Shown here piece after piece: positions 1 to 6,503 of a stretch of 10,680 nt of DNA (the stretch's first letter is position 1; every line of letters begins with the position of its first letter). The stretch is from Rhodocyclaceae bacterium. Lineage in GTDB: Bacteria; Pseudomonadota; Gammaproteobacteria; Burkholderiales; Rhodocyclaceae. The stretch is from the NCBI GenBank assembly GCA_013821865.1, contig PNJM01000065.1:1-10680 (forward strand). Direction: 5' to 3'. The position numbers and the translations under genes are program-made. The notes below the pieces were generated by a model. That model searched no databases. It saw nothing but the letters and a program-made list of their open reading frames with translations, and was not told the DNA's origin.

Positions 1-214
1 GCTGGCCGATGACCGGAACGAAGCTGAGCACGACGAAGAGCACCATCATGATGACGGCGATGGCGATCCAGATGCCGGGGTTTTTCACGAACAGCTGCCA
101 GCCCTGCTTCAGCCATTCGATGCCGCTGCCCGCCCCGACCGTGCGCCCGGCCGGGTCGAAGCTGCCGCCCGCCGCCGCGCCTTCGTGGGCAAGAAAGGGA
201 TTTTGATCACTCAT
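1..214 (-). CDS. BPSS1780-family membrane protein, N-terminal part (cut by left edge)
   Basis: Seventy-one codons are visible, read from the ATG at 214 leftwards; the gene continues past position 1. The N-terminus is soluble and Gly/Ala-rich (residues 1-30), followed by an amphipathic stretch with GIEWLKQGWQLF (31-42) and a hydrophobic segment at about 48-70 (IWIAIAVIMMVLFVVLSF). The pattern of a GRTV.AG.G..WL..GW.LF block before the first membrane helix is what I know from the BPSS1780-family multi-span proteins of betaproteobacteria, whose function is unknown. The start is well supported: AGGAGG lies 5 bases upstream, a sigma-70-like promoter lies further up, and no other in-frame start occurs before an upstream stop at 278-280. 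The assignment rests on the N-terminus only. Confidence 0.72.
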   Translation of the reverse strand, partial: MSDQNPFLAHEGAAAGGSFDPAGRTVGAGSGIEWLKQGWQLFVKNPGIWIAIAVIMMVLFVVLSFVPVIGQ

Positions 215-219
215 GGCCG

Positions 220-225
220 CCTCCT
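220..225 (-). promoter_or_regulatory. Consensus Shine-Dalgarno of the BPSS1780-family gene
   Basis: On the minus strand this reads AGGAGG, a full match to the anti-SD core, 5 bases before the ATG at 214. It decides the start of the gene. It sits directly downstream of the AAC/ACC leader repeat. Confidence 0.8.
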
Positions 226-230
226 CTGGT

Positions 231-263
231 GTTGTTGGTGTTGTTGGTGTTGTTGATGTTGTT
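231..263 (-). repeat. Short tandem repeat (9-mer, GTTGTTGGT on plus strand) in a 5' leader
   Basis: Plus-strand units are GTTGTTGGT at 231-239 and 240-248, GTTGTTGAT at 249-257, and a partial GTTGTT at 258-263. In the mRNA sense of the leftward gene this is a run of AACAAC/ACC with no U except in the one variant unit. It lies between the inferred transcription start (near 268) and the AGGAGG at 220-225, so it makes up most of the leader. A run of A and C should stay unstructured and keep the ribosome site open; that role is inference. Array copy number could change by slippage. Confidence 0.85.
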
Positions 264-274
264 CTGCACGGAAC

Positions 275-303
275 ATGCTAGCCCAGCCGGGGGCTCATCT
301 CAA
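275..303 (-). promoter_or_regulatory. Sigma-70-type promoter for the BPSS1780-family gene
   Basis: On the minus strand, TTGAGA (plus 298-303) and TAGCAT (plus 275-280) are separated by exactly 17 bases (281-297). Each hexamer matches the sigma-70 consensus at four or five of six positions. The expected transcription start is near 268, giving a leader of about 54 bases. Position, strand and spacing all fit the gene starting at 214. It suggests this gene is transcribed separately from the DUF2782 gene upstream of it. Confidence 0.65.
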
Positions 304-357
304 GCACGGCGGCATGGAGCGGCAGAGGGGGCGAAGCGCCTCGAGGGGAAAGCGGCG

Positions 358-696
358 TCAAAAGGTGCCGATGACCCACTGCGGAATGCGCAGTCCGGAG
401 TCGAGCGACTCCTGCCGGGACATCTTGCCGTCGCCCTTGGAATCGACCAGGTAGTAGGGCACGCCGTGCGGCGGGGTGACCTTGACCATGTAGAGGCGCC
501 CGTTGATGCGGTATTCCTCGACCTTGTCCTCGCCGCGCCTGATGATCGTCACCTGCGGCTCGAGCGCGGGGTCGGGCTGGTAGCCCGGCGGCGGCGGCGG
601 GGGCTCGGGGATGGGCTGCAGGCCCGCGGGGCGCTGGTTCTGCGCCGCGACGGGCAAGGCAAGCGCGAGGAGGATAACTGCTGTCAGGCGGCGCAT
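358..696 (-). CDS. DUF2782-type small secreted protein
   Basis: The product is 112 residues. Residues 1-18 form a signal peptide: a basic MRR start, a hydrophobic core (LTAVILLALALPVA) and an AAQ-type cleavage site, so the mature protein should be periplasmic. A proline run follows (residues 32-37), then a compact domain with EEYRINGRLYMVKVTP and PYYLVDSKGDG, the pattern of the DUF2782 family found near polA in beta- and gammaproteobacteria. Function is unknown. Residues 85-96 (DSKGDGKMSRQE) resemble an EF-hand calcium loop. The ATG at 694-696 has AAGGA a few bases upstream. The gene begins 34 bases after the LOG gene on the same strand, so the two may be co-transcribed. Confidence 0.8.
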   Translation of the reverse strand: MRRLTAVILLALALPVAAQNQRPAGLQPIPEPPPPPPGYQPDPALEPQVTIIRRGEDKVEEYRINGRLYMVKVTPPHGVPYYLVDSKGDGKMSRQESLDSGLRIPQWVIGTF

Positions 697-730
697 GGCA
701 TCGTCCTTGAAATCGGTCCGCCCGATTCTA

Positions 731-1459
731 TCAGAGGTTGAGCAGCAGCTCGTGCTCCGAGGGCAGCGGCTCGAAGCCGCGCCGCTCGTAGTGCTTGAAA
801 ATGGCGTCCACCACCTGCTCGGGCTGGTCGATAACCTGCATGAGATCGAGGTCTTCCGGCGCGATCATGCCCTCCGCCACCAGCCGCTCGCGGAACCAGT
901 CGAGCAGCCCCTGCCAGTAGGGCGCATGCACCAGGATGACGGGAATCCTGCGGCTCTTCCGGGTCTGGATCAGGGTCAGCGCTTCCATCACCTCGTCGAG
1001 CGTGCCGAAGCCGCCGGGCATCACCACGTAGGCCGCGGCGTACTTGACGAACATCACCTTGCGCGCGAAGAAGTGGTGAAAGGTGAGCGAGATGTCCTGG
1101 TAGGGGTTGCTCTGCTGCTCCTGCGGCAGCAGCATGTTGAGGCCGACGCTCGGACTCTTGCCGAGGAAGGCACCCTTGCTCGCCGCTTCCATGATGCCCG
1201 GCCCGCCGCCGGAAATGACCGAGAAGCCGGCGTCGGAAAGCAGTTGGGCGATTTTCTCCGCCAGGGCATAGTAGGGATGCCCGGGTGCTAGGCGCGCGCT
1301 GCCGAAGACGGAGACGGCCGGGCGGATCTCCGAGAGGCGCTCTGTCGCTTCGACGAATTCTGACATAATGCCGAACATGCGCCACGACTCGTGCGCCGTG
1401 AAAGCCGGCATCGCGGCGACAGGGTCAATGGATCCGGCGAGTTTTTCTTTCGCGCTCAT
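731..1459 (-). CDS. LOG-family (TIGR00730) Rossmann-fold nucleotide hydrolase
   Basis: The product is 242 residues from the ATG at 1459. The family signature is complete: GGGPGIMEAASKGA at about 84-97 and PGGFGTLDE at about 148-156, the PGGxGTxxE phosphoribohydrolase motif, with ARKVMF at 132-137 supplying the conserved arginine and lysine. Characterised LOG proteins cleave the N-glycosidic bond of nucleoside monophosphates, releasing base and ribose 5-phosphate. The older label 'lysine decarboxylase' is wrong for this family. The real substrate cannot be read from sequence. The protein has a leader of about 45 residues (ESWRMFGIMSEF) before the Rossmann core, as in longer proteobacterial members. 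A TTG at 1468 is in frame, but GAAGA sits only 1-2 bases from it and about 10 bases from the ATG, so I prefer 1459. The gene diverges from polA and precedes the DUF2782 gene. Confidence 0.88.
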   Translation of the reverse strand: MSAKEKLAGSIDPVAAMPAFTAHESWRMFGIMSEFVEATERLSEIRPAVSVFGSARLAPGHPYYALAEKIAQLLSDAGFSVISGGGPGIMEAASKGAFLGKSPSVGLNMLLPQEQQSNPYQDISLTFHHFFARKVMFVKYAAAYVVMPGGFGTLDEVMEALTLIQTRKSRRIPVILVHAPYWQGLLDWFRERLVAEGMIAPEDLDLMQVIDQPEQVVDAIFKHYERRGFEPLPSEHELLLNL

Positions 1460-1480
1460 AATCGGCAAATCTTCATTGCG

Positions 1481-1522
1481 GAAACGCGGGGGCGGGCACC
1501 GGCCCCCGCGCCTCCGCGTTTC
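1481..1522. promoter_or_regulatory. GC-rich dyad between divergent LOG and polA genes
   Basis: Two nested, competing inverted repeats occupy this gap. The inner one is CGCGGGGGC (1485-1493) against GCCCCCGCG (1502-1510), with an 8-base loop. The outer one is GAAACGCGG (1481-1489) against CCGCGTTTC (1514-1522). Both arms are perfect 9-mers. The site ends 24 bases before the polA ATG and starts 21 bases above the LOG ATG, so it could be an operator or a leader hairpin for either gene. There is no U-tract next to it, and both genes point away, so it is unlikely to be a terminator. I could not pick convincing -35/-10 pairs in this gap. Confidence 0.55.
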
Positions 1523-1546
1523 TTCATCCGGGATCAGGGCTCGCTA

Positions 1547-4282
1547 ATGCCAACGCTGCTGCTGGTTGACGGTTCGTCCTATCTCTATCGCGCCTTCCAC
1601 GCCATGCCCGACCTGCGCAACAAGGCAGGCGAGCCGACCGGCGCGGTATACGGCGTGCTCAACATGCTACGCCGCCTGGAAAGCGACTTCAAGGCGGACT
1701 ACCGCGCCTGCATTTTCGATGCCAAGGGCAAGACCTTCCGCGACGACTGGTATCCCGAGTACAAGGCGCACCGCCCGCCGATGCCGGACGACCTCGTGCG
1801 CCAGATCGAACCTCTGCACGAGTGCATCCGCGCACTCGGCTGGCCGCTGCTGATGATCGAGGGCGTCGAGGCCGATGACGTCATCGGCACGCTGACGCGC
1901 GAGGCGAGCCGGCAGGGCATCGAGTGCGTCGTCTCCACCGGCGACAAGGACCTGGCGCAGCTCGTCAATCCGCACGTGCGGCTGGTCAACACCATGAGCA
2001 ACGAGACGCTGGACGAAGCCGGCGTGCTGGCCAAGTTCGGCGTCGAGCCGGCACGCATCGTGGACTACTTCGCGCTGGTCGGCGACAGCGTCGACAACGT
2101 GCCGGGCGTTGAGAAAGTCGGACCGAAAACGGCGGTGAAGTGGCTGCGGCAGTACGGCACGCTCGACGAGGTGATCGCCCATGCCGAAGAGATCGGCGGC
2201 ATCGTCGGCGAGAACCTGCGCCGCGCGCGCGACTTCCTGCCCCTGGGGCGCAAGCTGGTCACCGTGGCTTGCGACCTGCAACTGCCGGTGCATGCGACCG
2301 GCCTCGCGCCGGCCCAGCCGGACCGGGCGAAACTCGCCGGGCTATTCGCACGGCTCGAGTTCAAGAACTGGCTGGCCCAGTTGTCCGGGGACAGGGGGCA
2401 GGCAGCGGAAACCGGCGATGCACCGCCGGCACAGCCGGCGGGGGCGCATCGCACGCATTACGAAACCCTCCTCGACTGGCCGCATTTCGAGGCCTGGCTG
2501 AAAGAGATCGGGGCCGCCCCGCTCACCGCGCTGGACACCGAAACCACCGGCCTCGATCCCATGCTGGCGCGCCTGGTCGGCCTGTCATTCGCCGTCGCTT
2601 CCGGCAAGGCGGCTTACCTGCCCGTGGCGCACAGCTATGCCGGGGCGCCGCAGCAGCTGCCGCTGGACCAGGTGCTGGCGCGGCTCAAGCCCTGGCTGGA
2701 ATCGCCGCGGCACGCCAAGGTCGGGCAGAACCTCAAGTACGACATGCACATCTTGGCCAACCACGGCATCGCGCTGAAAGGTGTCGCCCACGACACGCTG
2801 CTGGAATCCTACGTGCTGGAGTCGGACAAGAGCCACGACATGGACTCCCTGGCGCAGCGCCACCTCGGCATCGCCACCATCAAGTACGACGAGGTCACCG
2901 GCAAGGGCGCCGGGCGCATCGGGTTCGAGCAGGTGGACATCGGGCGCGCCGCGGAATACGCCGCGGAGGACGCCGACATCACGCTGCGCCTGCATGAGGC
3001 CATGCATCCGGCCCTGGCCGCCGACCCCAGGCTCGAAGCGCTCTACCGCGACATCGAGCTGCCGGTGATGGAAGTGCTGTTCCGCATGGAGCGCAACGGC
3101 GTGCGGGTCGACGCGGCGCTGCTGGAGCGCCAGGGCCAGGAACTCGGCCTGCGCATGATGGAGATCGAGGCGCAGGCCCATGCGGCGGCGAAGCAGCCCT
3201 TCAACCTCAACTCGCCGAAGCAGATCCAGGAGATCCTGTTCGAGCGCGAGAAACTGCCGGTGGTGAAAAAAACGCCCTCCGGCGCCCCCTCCACCGACGA
3301 GGAGGTGCTGGCGCAACTGGCGCTGGACTATCCGCTGCCCAGACTGATCCTGGAATATCGCAGCATGGCGAAGCTGAAGGGCACCTATGCCGACAAGCTG
3401 CCGCGCATGCTCGATCCGAACACGGGGCGCGTGCACACCAGTTTTTCCCAGGCGGTGGCCGTGACGGGACGGCTGGCCAGCTCCGACCCGAACCTGCAGA
3501 ACATTCCCATCCGCACCGCGGAAGGCCGGCGCATCCGCCAGGCCTTCGTCGCGCCGCCGGGCGCGAAGATCGTCTCGGCCGACTACTCGCAGATCGAGCT
3601 GCGCATCATGGCCCACCTCTCCGGGGACAAGGGTCTCCTGGATGCCTTCGCCTCGGGCGAAGACATCCACCGCGCCACTGCCGCGGAGGTGTTCGGCGTG
3701 ACGCCGCCGGAAGTGACAAGCGAGCAGCGCCGCTACGCCAAGGTGATCAACTTCGGCCTGATCTACGGCATGTCGGCCTTCGGCCTGGCCAGGGAGCTCA
3801 ACCTCGAACGCGGCGCGGCGCAGGCCTATATCGAGCGCTACTTCGCCCGCTATCCCGGCGTGGCGCGCTACATGGAATCGACCCGGTTCGCGGCGCGCGA
3901 CAAGGGCTACGTCGAAACCGTCTTCGGCCGCCGCCTGTGGCTGCCGGAGATCAGGAGCTCGAACGGCGCGCGGCGCCAGGCGGCGGAGCGCGCGGCGATC
4001 AACGCGCCGATGCAGGGCACCGCCGCCGATCTCGTCAAGCTGGCGATGATCGCCGTGCAGCGCTGGCTGGATGCCCCGAAGGAAACCCCCTCGGGGGGCG
4101 AGCGCCGCATGGCTTCGCAACTGGTGCTGCAGGTACACGACGAGCTGGTGCTGGAAGTGCCGGAAGCCGAGCTGGATGAAGTGCGGCGCGAGCTGCCGCG
4201 GCTGATGTCGGATGTGGCGCAACTGGCGGTGCCGCTGGTGGTCGAGGTCGGCGTCGGCGCCAACTGGGACGAAGCGCACTAA
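1547..4282 (+). CDS. polA: DNA polymerase I
   Basis: The product is 911 residues (E. coli 928) and replaces RNA primers and fills repair gaps. The 5' nuclease domain (about 1-290) carries LLVDGSS, FDAKGKTFRDDWYPEYKAHRP, EADDVIGTL, STGDKDLAQL and GDSVDNVPG. The 3'-5' exonuclease is intact: D330 and E332 (DTETTG), D399 (KYDMH), Y471 and D475 (EYAAEDAD), so proofreading should work. The polymerase domain has motif A D679 (SADYSQIELR), motif B K732, F736 and Y740 (RRYAKVINFGLIYG), and motif C H864, D865, E866 (QVHDE). The C-terminus NWDEAH is typical. The ATG at 1547 is chosen because PTLLLVDGSS follows, as in other Pol I proteins, and AGGG lies 8 bases upstream; reading further up is only open frame. 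Between motifs B and C it is 9 residues longer than E. coli (see the separate repeat entry). Confidence 0.98.
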   Translation: MPTLLLVDGSSYLYRAFHAMPDLRNKAGEPTGAVYGVLNMLRRLESDFKADYRACIFDAKGKTFRDDWYPEYKAHRPPMPDDLVRQIEPLHECIRALGWPLLMIEGVEADDVIGTLTREASRQGIECVVSTGDKDLAQLVNPHVRLVNTMSNETLDEAGVLAKFGVEPARIVDYFALVGDSVDNVPGVEKVGPKTAVKWLRQYGTLDEVIAHAEEIGGIVGENLRRARDFLPLGRKLVTVACDLQLPVHATGLAPAQPDRAKLAGLFARLEFKNWLAQLSGDRGQAAETGDAPPAQPAGAHRTHYETLLDWPHFEAWLKEIGAAPLTALDTETTGLDPMLARLVGLSFAVASGKAAYLPVAHSYAGAPQQLPLDQVLARLKPWLESPRHAKVGQNLKYDMHILANHGIALKGVAHDTLLESYVLESDKSHDMDSLAQRHLGIATIKYDEVTGKGAGRIGFEQVDIGRAAEYAAEDADITLRLHEAMHPALAADPRLEALYRDIELPVMEVLFRMERNGVRVDAALLERQGQELGLRMMEIEAQAHAAAKQPFNLNSPKQIQEILFEREKLPVVKKTPSGAPSTDEEVLAQLALDYPLPRLILEYRSMAKLKGTYADKLPRMLDPNTGRVHTSFSQAVAVTGRLASSDPNLQNIPIRTAEGRRIRQAFVAPPGAKIVSADYSQIELRIMAHLSGDKGLLDAFASGEDIHRATAAEVFGVTPPEVTSEQRRYAKVINFGLIYGMSAFGLARELNLERGAAQAYIERYFARYPGVARYMESTRFAARDKGYVETVFGRRLWLPEIRSSNGARRQAAERAAINAPMQGTAADLVKLAMIAVQRWLDAPKETPSGGERRMASQLVLQVHDELVLEVPEAELDEVRRELPRLMSDVAQLAVPLVVEVGVGANWDEAH
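4070..4102 (+). repeat. In-frame palindromic insertion within polA
   Basis: From motif B tyrosine to motif C aspartate is 125 residues here and 116 in E. coli Pol I, a 9-residue (27-base) excess. It falls at residues about 843-853 (APKETPSGGER), in the loop before the strand that carries QVHDE. The DNA is self-complementary: CCCCGA at 4074-4079 against TCGGGG at 4091-4096, and alternatively CCCCC at 4086-4090 against the G run at 4093-4098. The exact borders cannot be set without homologues. A loop of variable length is the plain alternative to an inserted element. Confidence 0.5.
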
Positions 4283-4302
4283 GCGCTTCGGAAGCGAAGC
4301 GC
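4283..4302. terminator. Hairpin between convergent polA and GT9 genes, probable bidirectional terminator
   Basis: GCGCTTCG (4283-4290) and CGAAGCGC (4295-4302) form a perfect 8-bp stem with the tetraloop GAAG, directly after the polA stop codon. A competing stem uses GAAGCGC (4271-4277) with GCGCTTC (4283-4289) and spans the polA stop. No T-run follows on either strand, so this is not a textbook intrinsic terminator. The convergent arrangement makes a stop or 3'-end stabilising role likely. Confidence 0.5.
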
Positions 4303-4311
4303 AGAGGCGCA

Positions 4312-5358
4312 CTAGGCGCCGATCTTCCTCATGAGCATCGCGCAGGCGACCACGGACTCTTCCACCGTGATGTCATTCACATCGCGGCTTTCCTTCTGCA
4401 ATGCGACATGCGGCACGCCCCACGGGTGCCAGCGTCCCGTGTCGGACTGACCGAAAAGGCAGACGATGGGCTTGCCCAGCCCGGCGGCGACATGCATGGC
4501 GCCGCCGTCGCTGCACACGACGCTGTCGGCGAGCGAGAGGCCGGCGATGAGTTCTTCGAGCCGGTGCGTCGGCATCGCCAGCAAGGGCAGGTCGCGGCAC
4601 GAGGTGGCAATCCGGGCAATCTGCCGCGCCTTGTCGTCGTCGCCGGGATGCAGAGGGTTGTCCGCCTCGCCCGGCGACCAGAACAGCAGGAAAGCCGGGG
4701 CCCCGCCGCCGGGCCGCCCCAAGGCGGGGACAGCGTCGGACATGGAGCCGCCTTGGCCCGGGCGCCCATGCAAGGCCATGATCAGCGCGGCGAAGCGCTC
4801 CGCCGGCCAGCGCTGCGAGGGCTTGCGTGCGCTGATGTGCACACCGATCAGGCGCCGGCCGCGCCATGCTGCGGGCAATTGCGCCCGCATGCGCGCCACC
4901 GCCGCCGGATCGGGCACGATACGGCAGGGGGGCGGCGGCCCGGCGATGCCGTAGTTTTCCAGCACCGCGAAGACCTTCTCCGCTTCATGCGGCAGCGGCG
5001 AGTCGCGGCCGCCCAGCACGCGGCGCGGCGCGATCCAGCGGGCGAAGCGCAAGGCAGAGGACTGGCGTGCCGGCGCGGCGAGGATGACATCGTCGATGCC
5101 CATCCGGCGCAGGCGCCAGACGAGCCGCGCCCGCTCTGCATAGACAGCCAGGGCGGATTCGCCTTTCTCGCGGTGCTTCGCCTTGCGGTAGACGAGCACC
5201 TCGCTCACGTCCGGATTGCCCGCCAGCACCGGCGCGTTGTAGCTGTTCACCAGCGCGCCGATCCAGGCCTCGGGAAAACGCTGCCGCAGCGCCCGCAGCA
5301 GCGGCGTGGTGCACACCAGGTCGCCGATGTTGTCGCGGCGGATGACGAGGATTTTCAT
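4312..5358 (-). CDS. Glycosyltransferase family 9 (ADP-heptose:LPS heptosyltransferase type)
   Basis: The product is 348 residues. The N-terminus MKILVIRRDNIGDLVCTTPLL is the usual start of GT9 enzymes, and the C-terminal nucleotide-sugar site SDGGAMHVAAGLGKP (283-297) followed by LFGQSD and RWHPWG is diagnostic. GT9 members transfer heptose from ADP-heptose to lipid A-Kdo or the growing inner core on the cytoplasmic face; the exact acceptor and linkage are unknown. The start at 5358 is chosen because its ATG overlaps the upstream gene's stop as ATGA and begins at the conserved methionine. An AGGA lies 12 bases away, so coupling probably helps initiation. The open frame runs 9 codons further up, inside the previous gene. 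A Gly/Pro-rich insertion sits at residues 199-219. It is the last gene of the operon and converges with polA. Confidence 0.87.
   Translation of the reverse strand: MKILVIRRDNIGDLVCTTPLLRALRQRFPEAWIGALVNSYNAPVLAGNPDVSEVLVYRKAKHREKGESALAVYAERARLVWRLRRMGIDDVILAAPARQSSALRFARWIAPRRVLGGRDSPLPHEAEKVFAVLENYGIAGPPPPCRIVPDPAAVARMRAQLPAAWRGRRLIGVHISARKPSQRWPAERFAALIMALHGRPGQGGSMSDAVPALGRPGGGAPAFLLFWSPGEADNPLHPGDDDKARQIARIATSCRDLPLLAMPTHRLEELIAGLSLADSVVCSDGGAMHVAAGLGKPIVCLFGQSDTGRWHPWGVPHVALQKESRDVNDITVEESVVACAMLMRKIGA
4702..4764 (-). repeat. In-frame palindromic insertion within the GT9 gene
   Basis: This encodes residues 199-219 (RPGQGGSMSDAVPALGRPGG plus a glycine), between the helix ending ALIMALHG and the strand APAFLLFWSPG. 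GT9 proteins usually pass from helix to strand there in a few residues. The DNA holds a perfect 9-bp inverted repeat, CCAAGGCGG (4719-4727) against CCGCCTTGG (4748-4756), with a 20-base spacer. It also holds CCCCGCC (4701-4707) against GGCGGGG (4723-4729), and GGGCC (4711-4715) against GGCCC (4755-4759). The composition (Gly, Pro, Ser, Ala) suggests a flexible surface loop. The borders are approximate. Confidence 0.55.
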
Positions 5359-6503
5359 TTTTGCATCAATTCCTGCCTGGCCCATGCGGCCACGCTGCGC
5401 ATGCGCTCGACGAAGGCGTCGAAGCCGAAGCGGGCCAGGTGGGCGTGTTCCTCCGCGGGCCGCAACGGCTGCGGCAAGTCAAGCAGCCGCTCGACCAGCG
5501 CGGCGAAGCCGGCGCCGCCGTCCTGGCGCGGATCGCGGTAGAAAAAGCCCGTGCGCCCGTCCAGCACCGTCTCGGTGAAAGGGGGCGCGCCCACCGCGAG
5601 CACCGGCGTGCCGCAGGCCTGCGCCTCAATGACGTTGAGCCCCAGCGCTTCCTTCTCCGGCAGGCCGGTCATCAGGTAATCGAGCCGGCGATAGACCGCC
5701 GCCACGTCCTGCTGCTGCCCCCAGAAGCGGGTTCGCTCCCGGATCGGCGCCAGGGCGTTCTTCAGGTCGCGCACCGACGCATAGCCGCCGCTGCCGAAGA
5801 TTTCCAGGTTCGCCTGCGGAAAGCGCACCAGCAGCGGGGCGAGGATCGAGAACAGCAGCGGGAACTGCTTGATCGGCGTCAGGCGCGAAACGATGCCCAG
5901 GGTGAGCCCGCTGCGCCTGTCGAAGACGGGCCGGCGGCGCAGCGGCTCGACGCAGGGCTCCAGCCTGGAGAGCAGCCGGTCGCGGCCCTTGCGCAGGTCC
6001 CACTCGTAGCAGCTTGTCTGGCGGATCTGCGCAGGCGCTGCGCCATTCCGGAAGCGGCGGAAATCGGCGACGCCGTAGAACGGCTCGTGCCAGGCGCGGA
6101 AGCCGGCGGCGCGCAGGCCTTCGAGCACGTAGCCCGACACGCCGAACACCATGGCGTAGTCGTCGTAGCGGTCGGCGCGGCCGCCCTGCGGCGGCATGTG
6201 GGCGATGCCCGTCAACAGGTGCCTGCGCGCGATTCGCTCCGCGAACATTTTCGGCAGCGGGCCGTGAGTGAGCACCCAGGCAGGCTCGCCGGGCAGCCGG
6301 TCGATGGCGGCCTCCCAGCCATCCACCGGACGGAAAACGGTTCCCGGCGGCAGGCCGAGCCTGCTCCAGAAATCCGCATCGCGATGGCAAACGAGCGTGG
6401 TCGCCACGCCGAGCGCGGCCAGGGCGCGCGTGAGGAAGCCGGTGTAGACCTCTCCCCCGCCGAAGTGCGCTTGCAGGTTGATCTGGAAAACAGCCGGCCT
6501 CAA
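5355..6503 (-). CDS. Glycosyltransferase family 4 (GT-B fold)
   Basis: The product is 382 residues. The N-terminal acceptor domain opens with VFQINLQAHFGGGEVYTGFLTRAL (residues 5-28), including the glycine-rich loop. The C-terminal donor domain starts near 200 (LTLGIVSRLTPIKQF) and carries the EX7E motif of retaining GT4 enzymes, E285 and E293 in EKEALGLNVIEAQACGTPVLA. No signal peptide or membrane span is seen, so it should act in the cytoplasm on a lipid-linked or core acceptor. Donor and linkage are unknown. The start is a TTG at 6503: it overlaps the upstream stop as TTGA, AAAGG lies 8 bases upstream, and the conserved N-terminus begins at once. The first in-frame ATG comes too late to keep the fold. 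It is coupled to the GT9 gene by ATGA. Confidence 0.87.
   Translation of the reverse strand: MRPAVFQINLQAHFGGGEVYTGFLTRALAALGVATTLVCHRDADFWSRLGLPPGTVFRPVDGWEAAIDRLPGEPAWVLTHGPLPKMFAERIARRHLLTGIAHMPPQGGRADRYDDYAMVFGVSGYVLEGLRAAGFRAWHEPFYGVADFRRFRNGAAPAQIRQTSCYEWDLRKGRDRLLSRLEPCVEPLRRRPVFDRRSGLTLGIVSRLTPIKQFPLLFSILAPLLVRFPQANLEIFGSGGYASVRDLKNALAPIRERTRFWGQQQDVAAVYRRLDYLMTGLPEKEALGLNVIEAQACGTPVLAVGAPPFTETVLDGRTGFFYRDPRQDGGAGFAALVERLLDLPQPLRPAEEHAHLARFGFDAFVERMRSVAAWARQELMQK

Noticed and set aside
330..340. GGCG-AAG-CGCC as a terminator after the DUF2782 gene
   Set aside because: The stem is only 4 bp and no T-run follows on the minus strand.
229..741. A plus-strand frame starting in the leader repeat (poly Leu/Val start)
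   Set aside because: Its hydrophobic start is only the GTTGTTGGT repeat read as codons; the rest is antisense to the DUF2782 gene.
684..1385. A second minus-strand frame of 233 codons over the LOG gene
   Set aside because: It is a frame-shifted reading of the LOG gene with Arg/Ala-rich composition and no family motif.
1457..1462. CATAAT as a -10 element for polA
   Set aside because: No acceptable -35 hexamer lies 16-18 bases upstream (the site is GC-rich), so a promoter could not be supported.
1391..1546. A GTG start 52 codons upstream of polA
   Set aside because: The extra residues are basic and low-complexity, overlap the LOG gene on the other strand and pass through the dyad; Pol I proteins begin at MPTLLLVDG-like sequence.
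2585..4312. A 575-codon open frame antisense to polA
   Set aside because: It mirrors polA codon structure in GC-rich DNA, has His/Arg/Gln-rich composition with no recognisable domain, and polA itself is beyond doubt.
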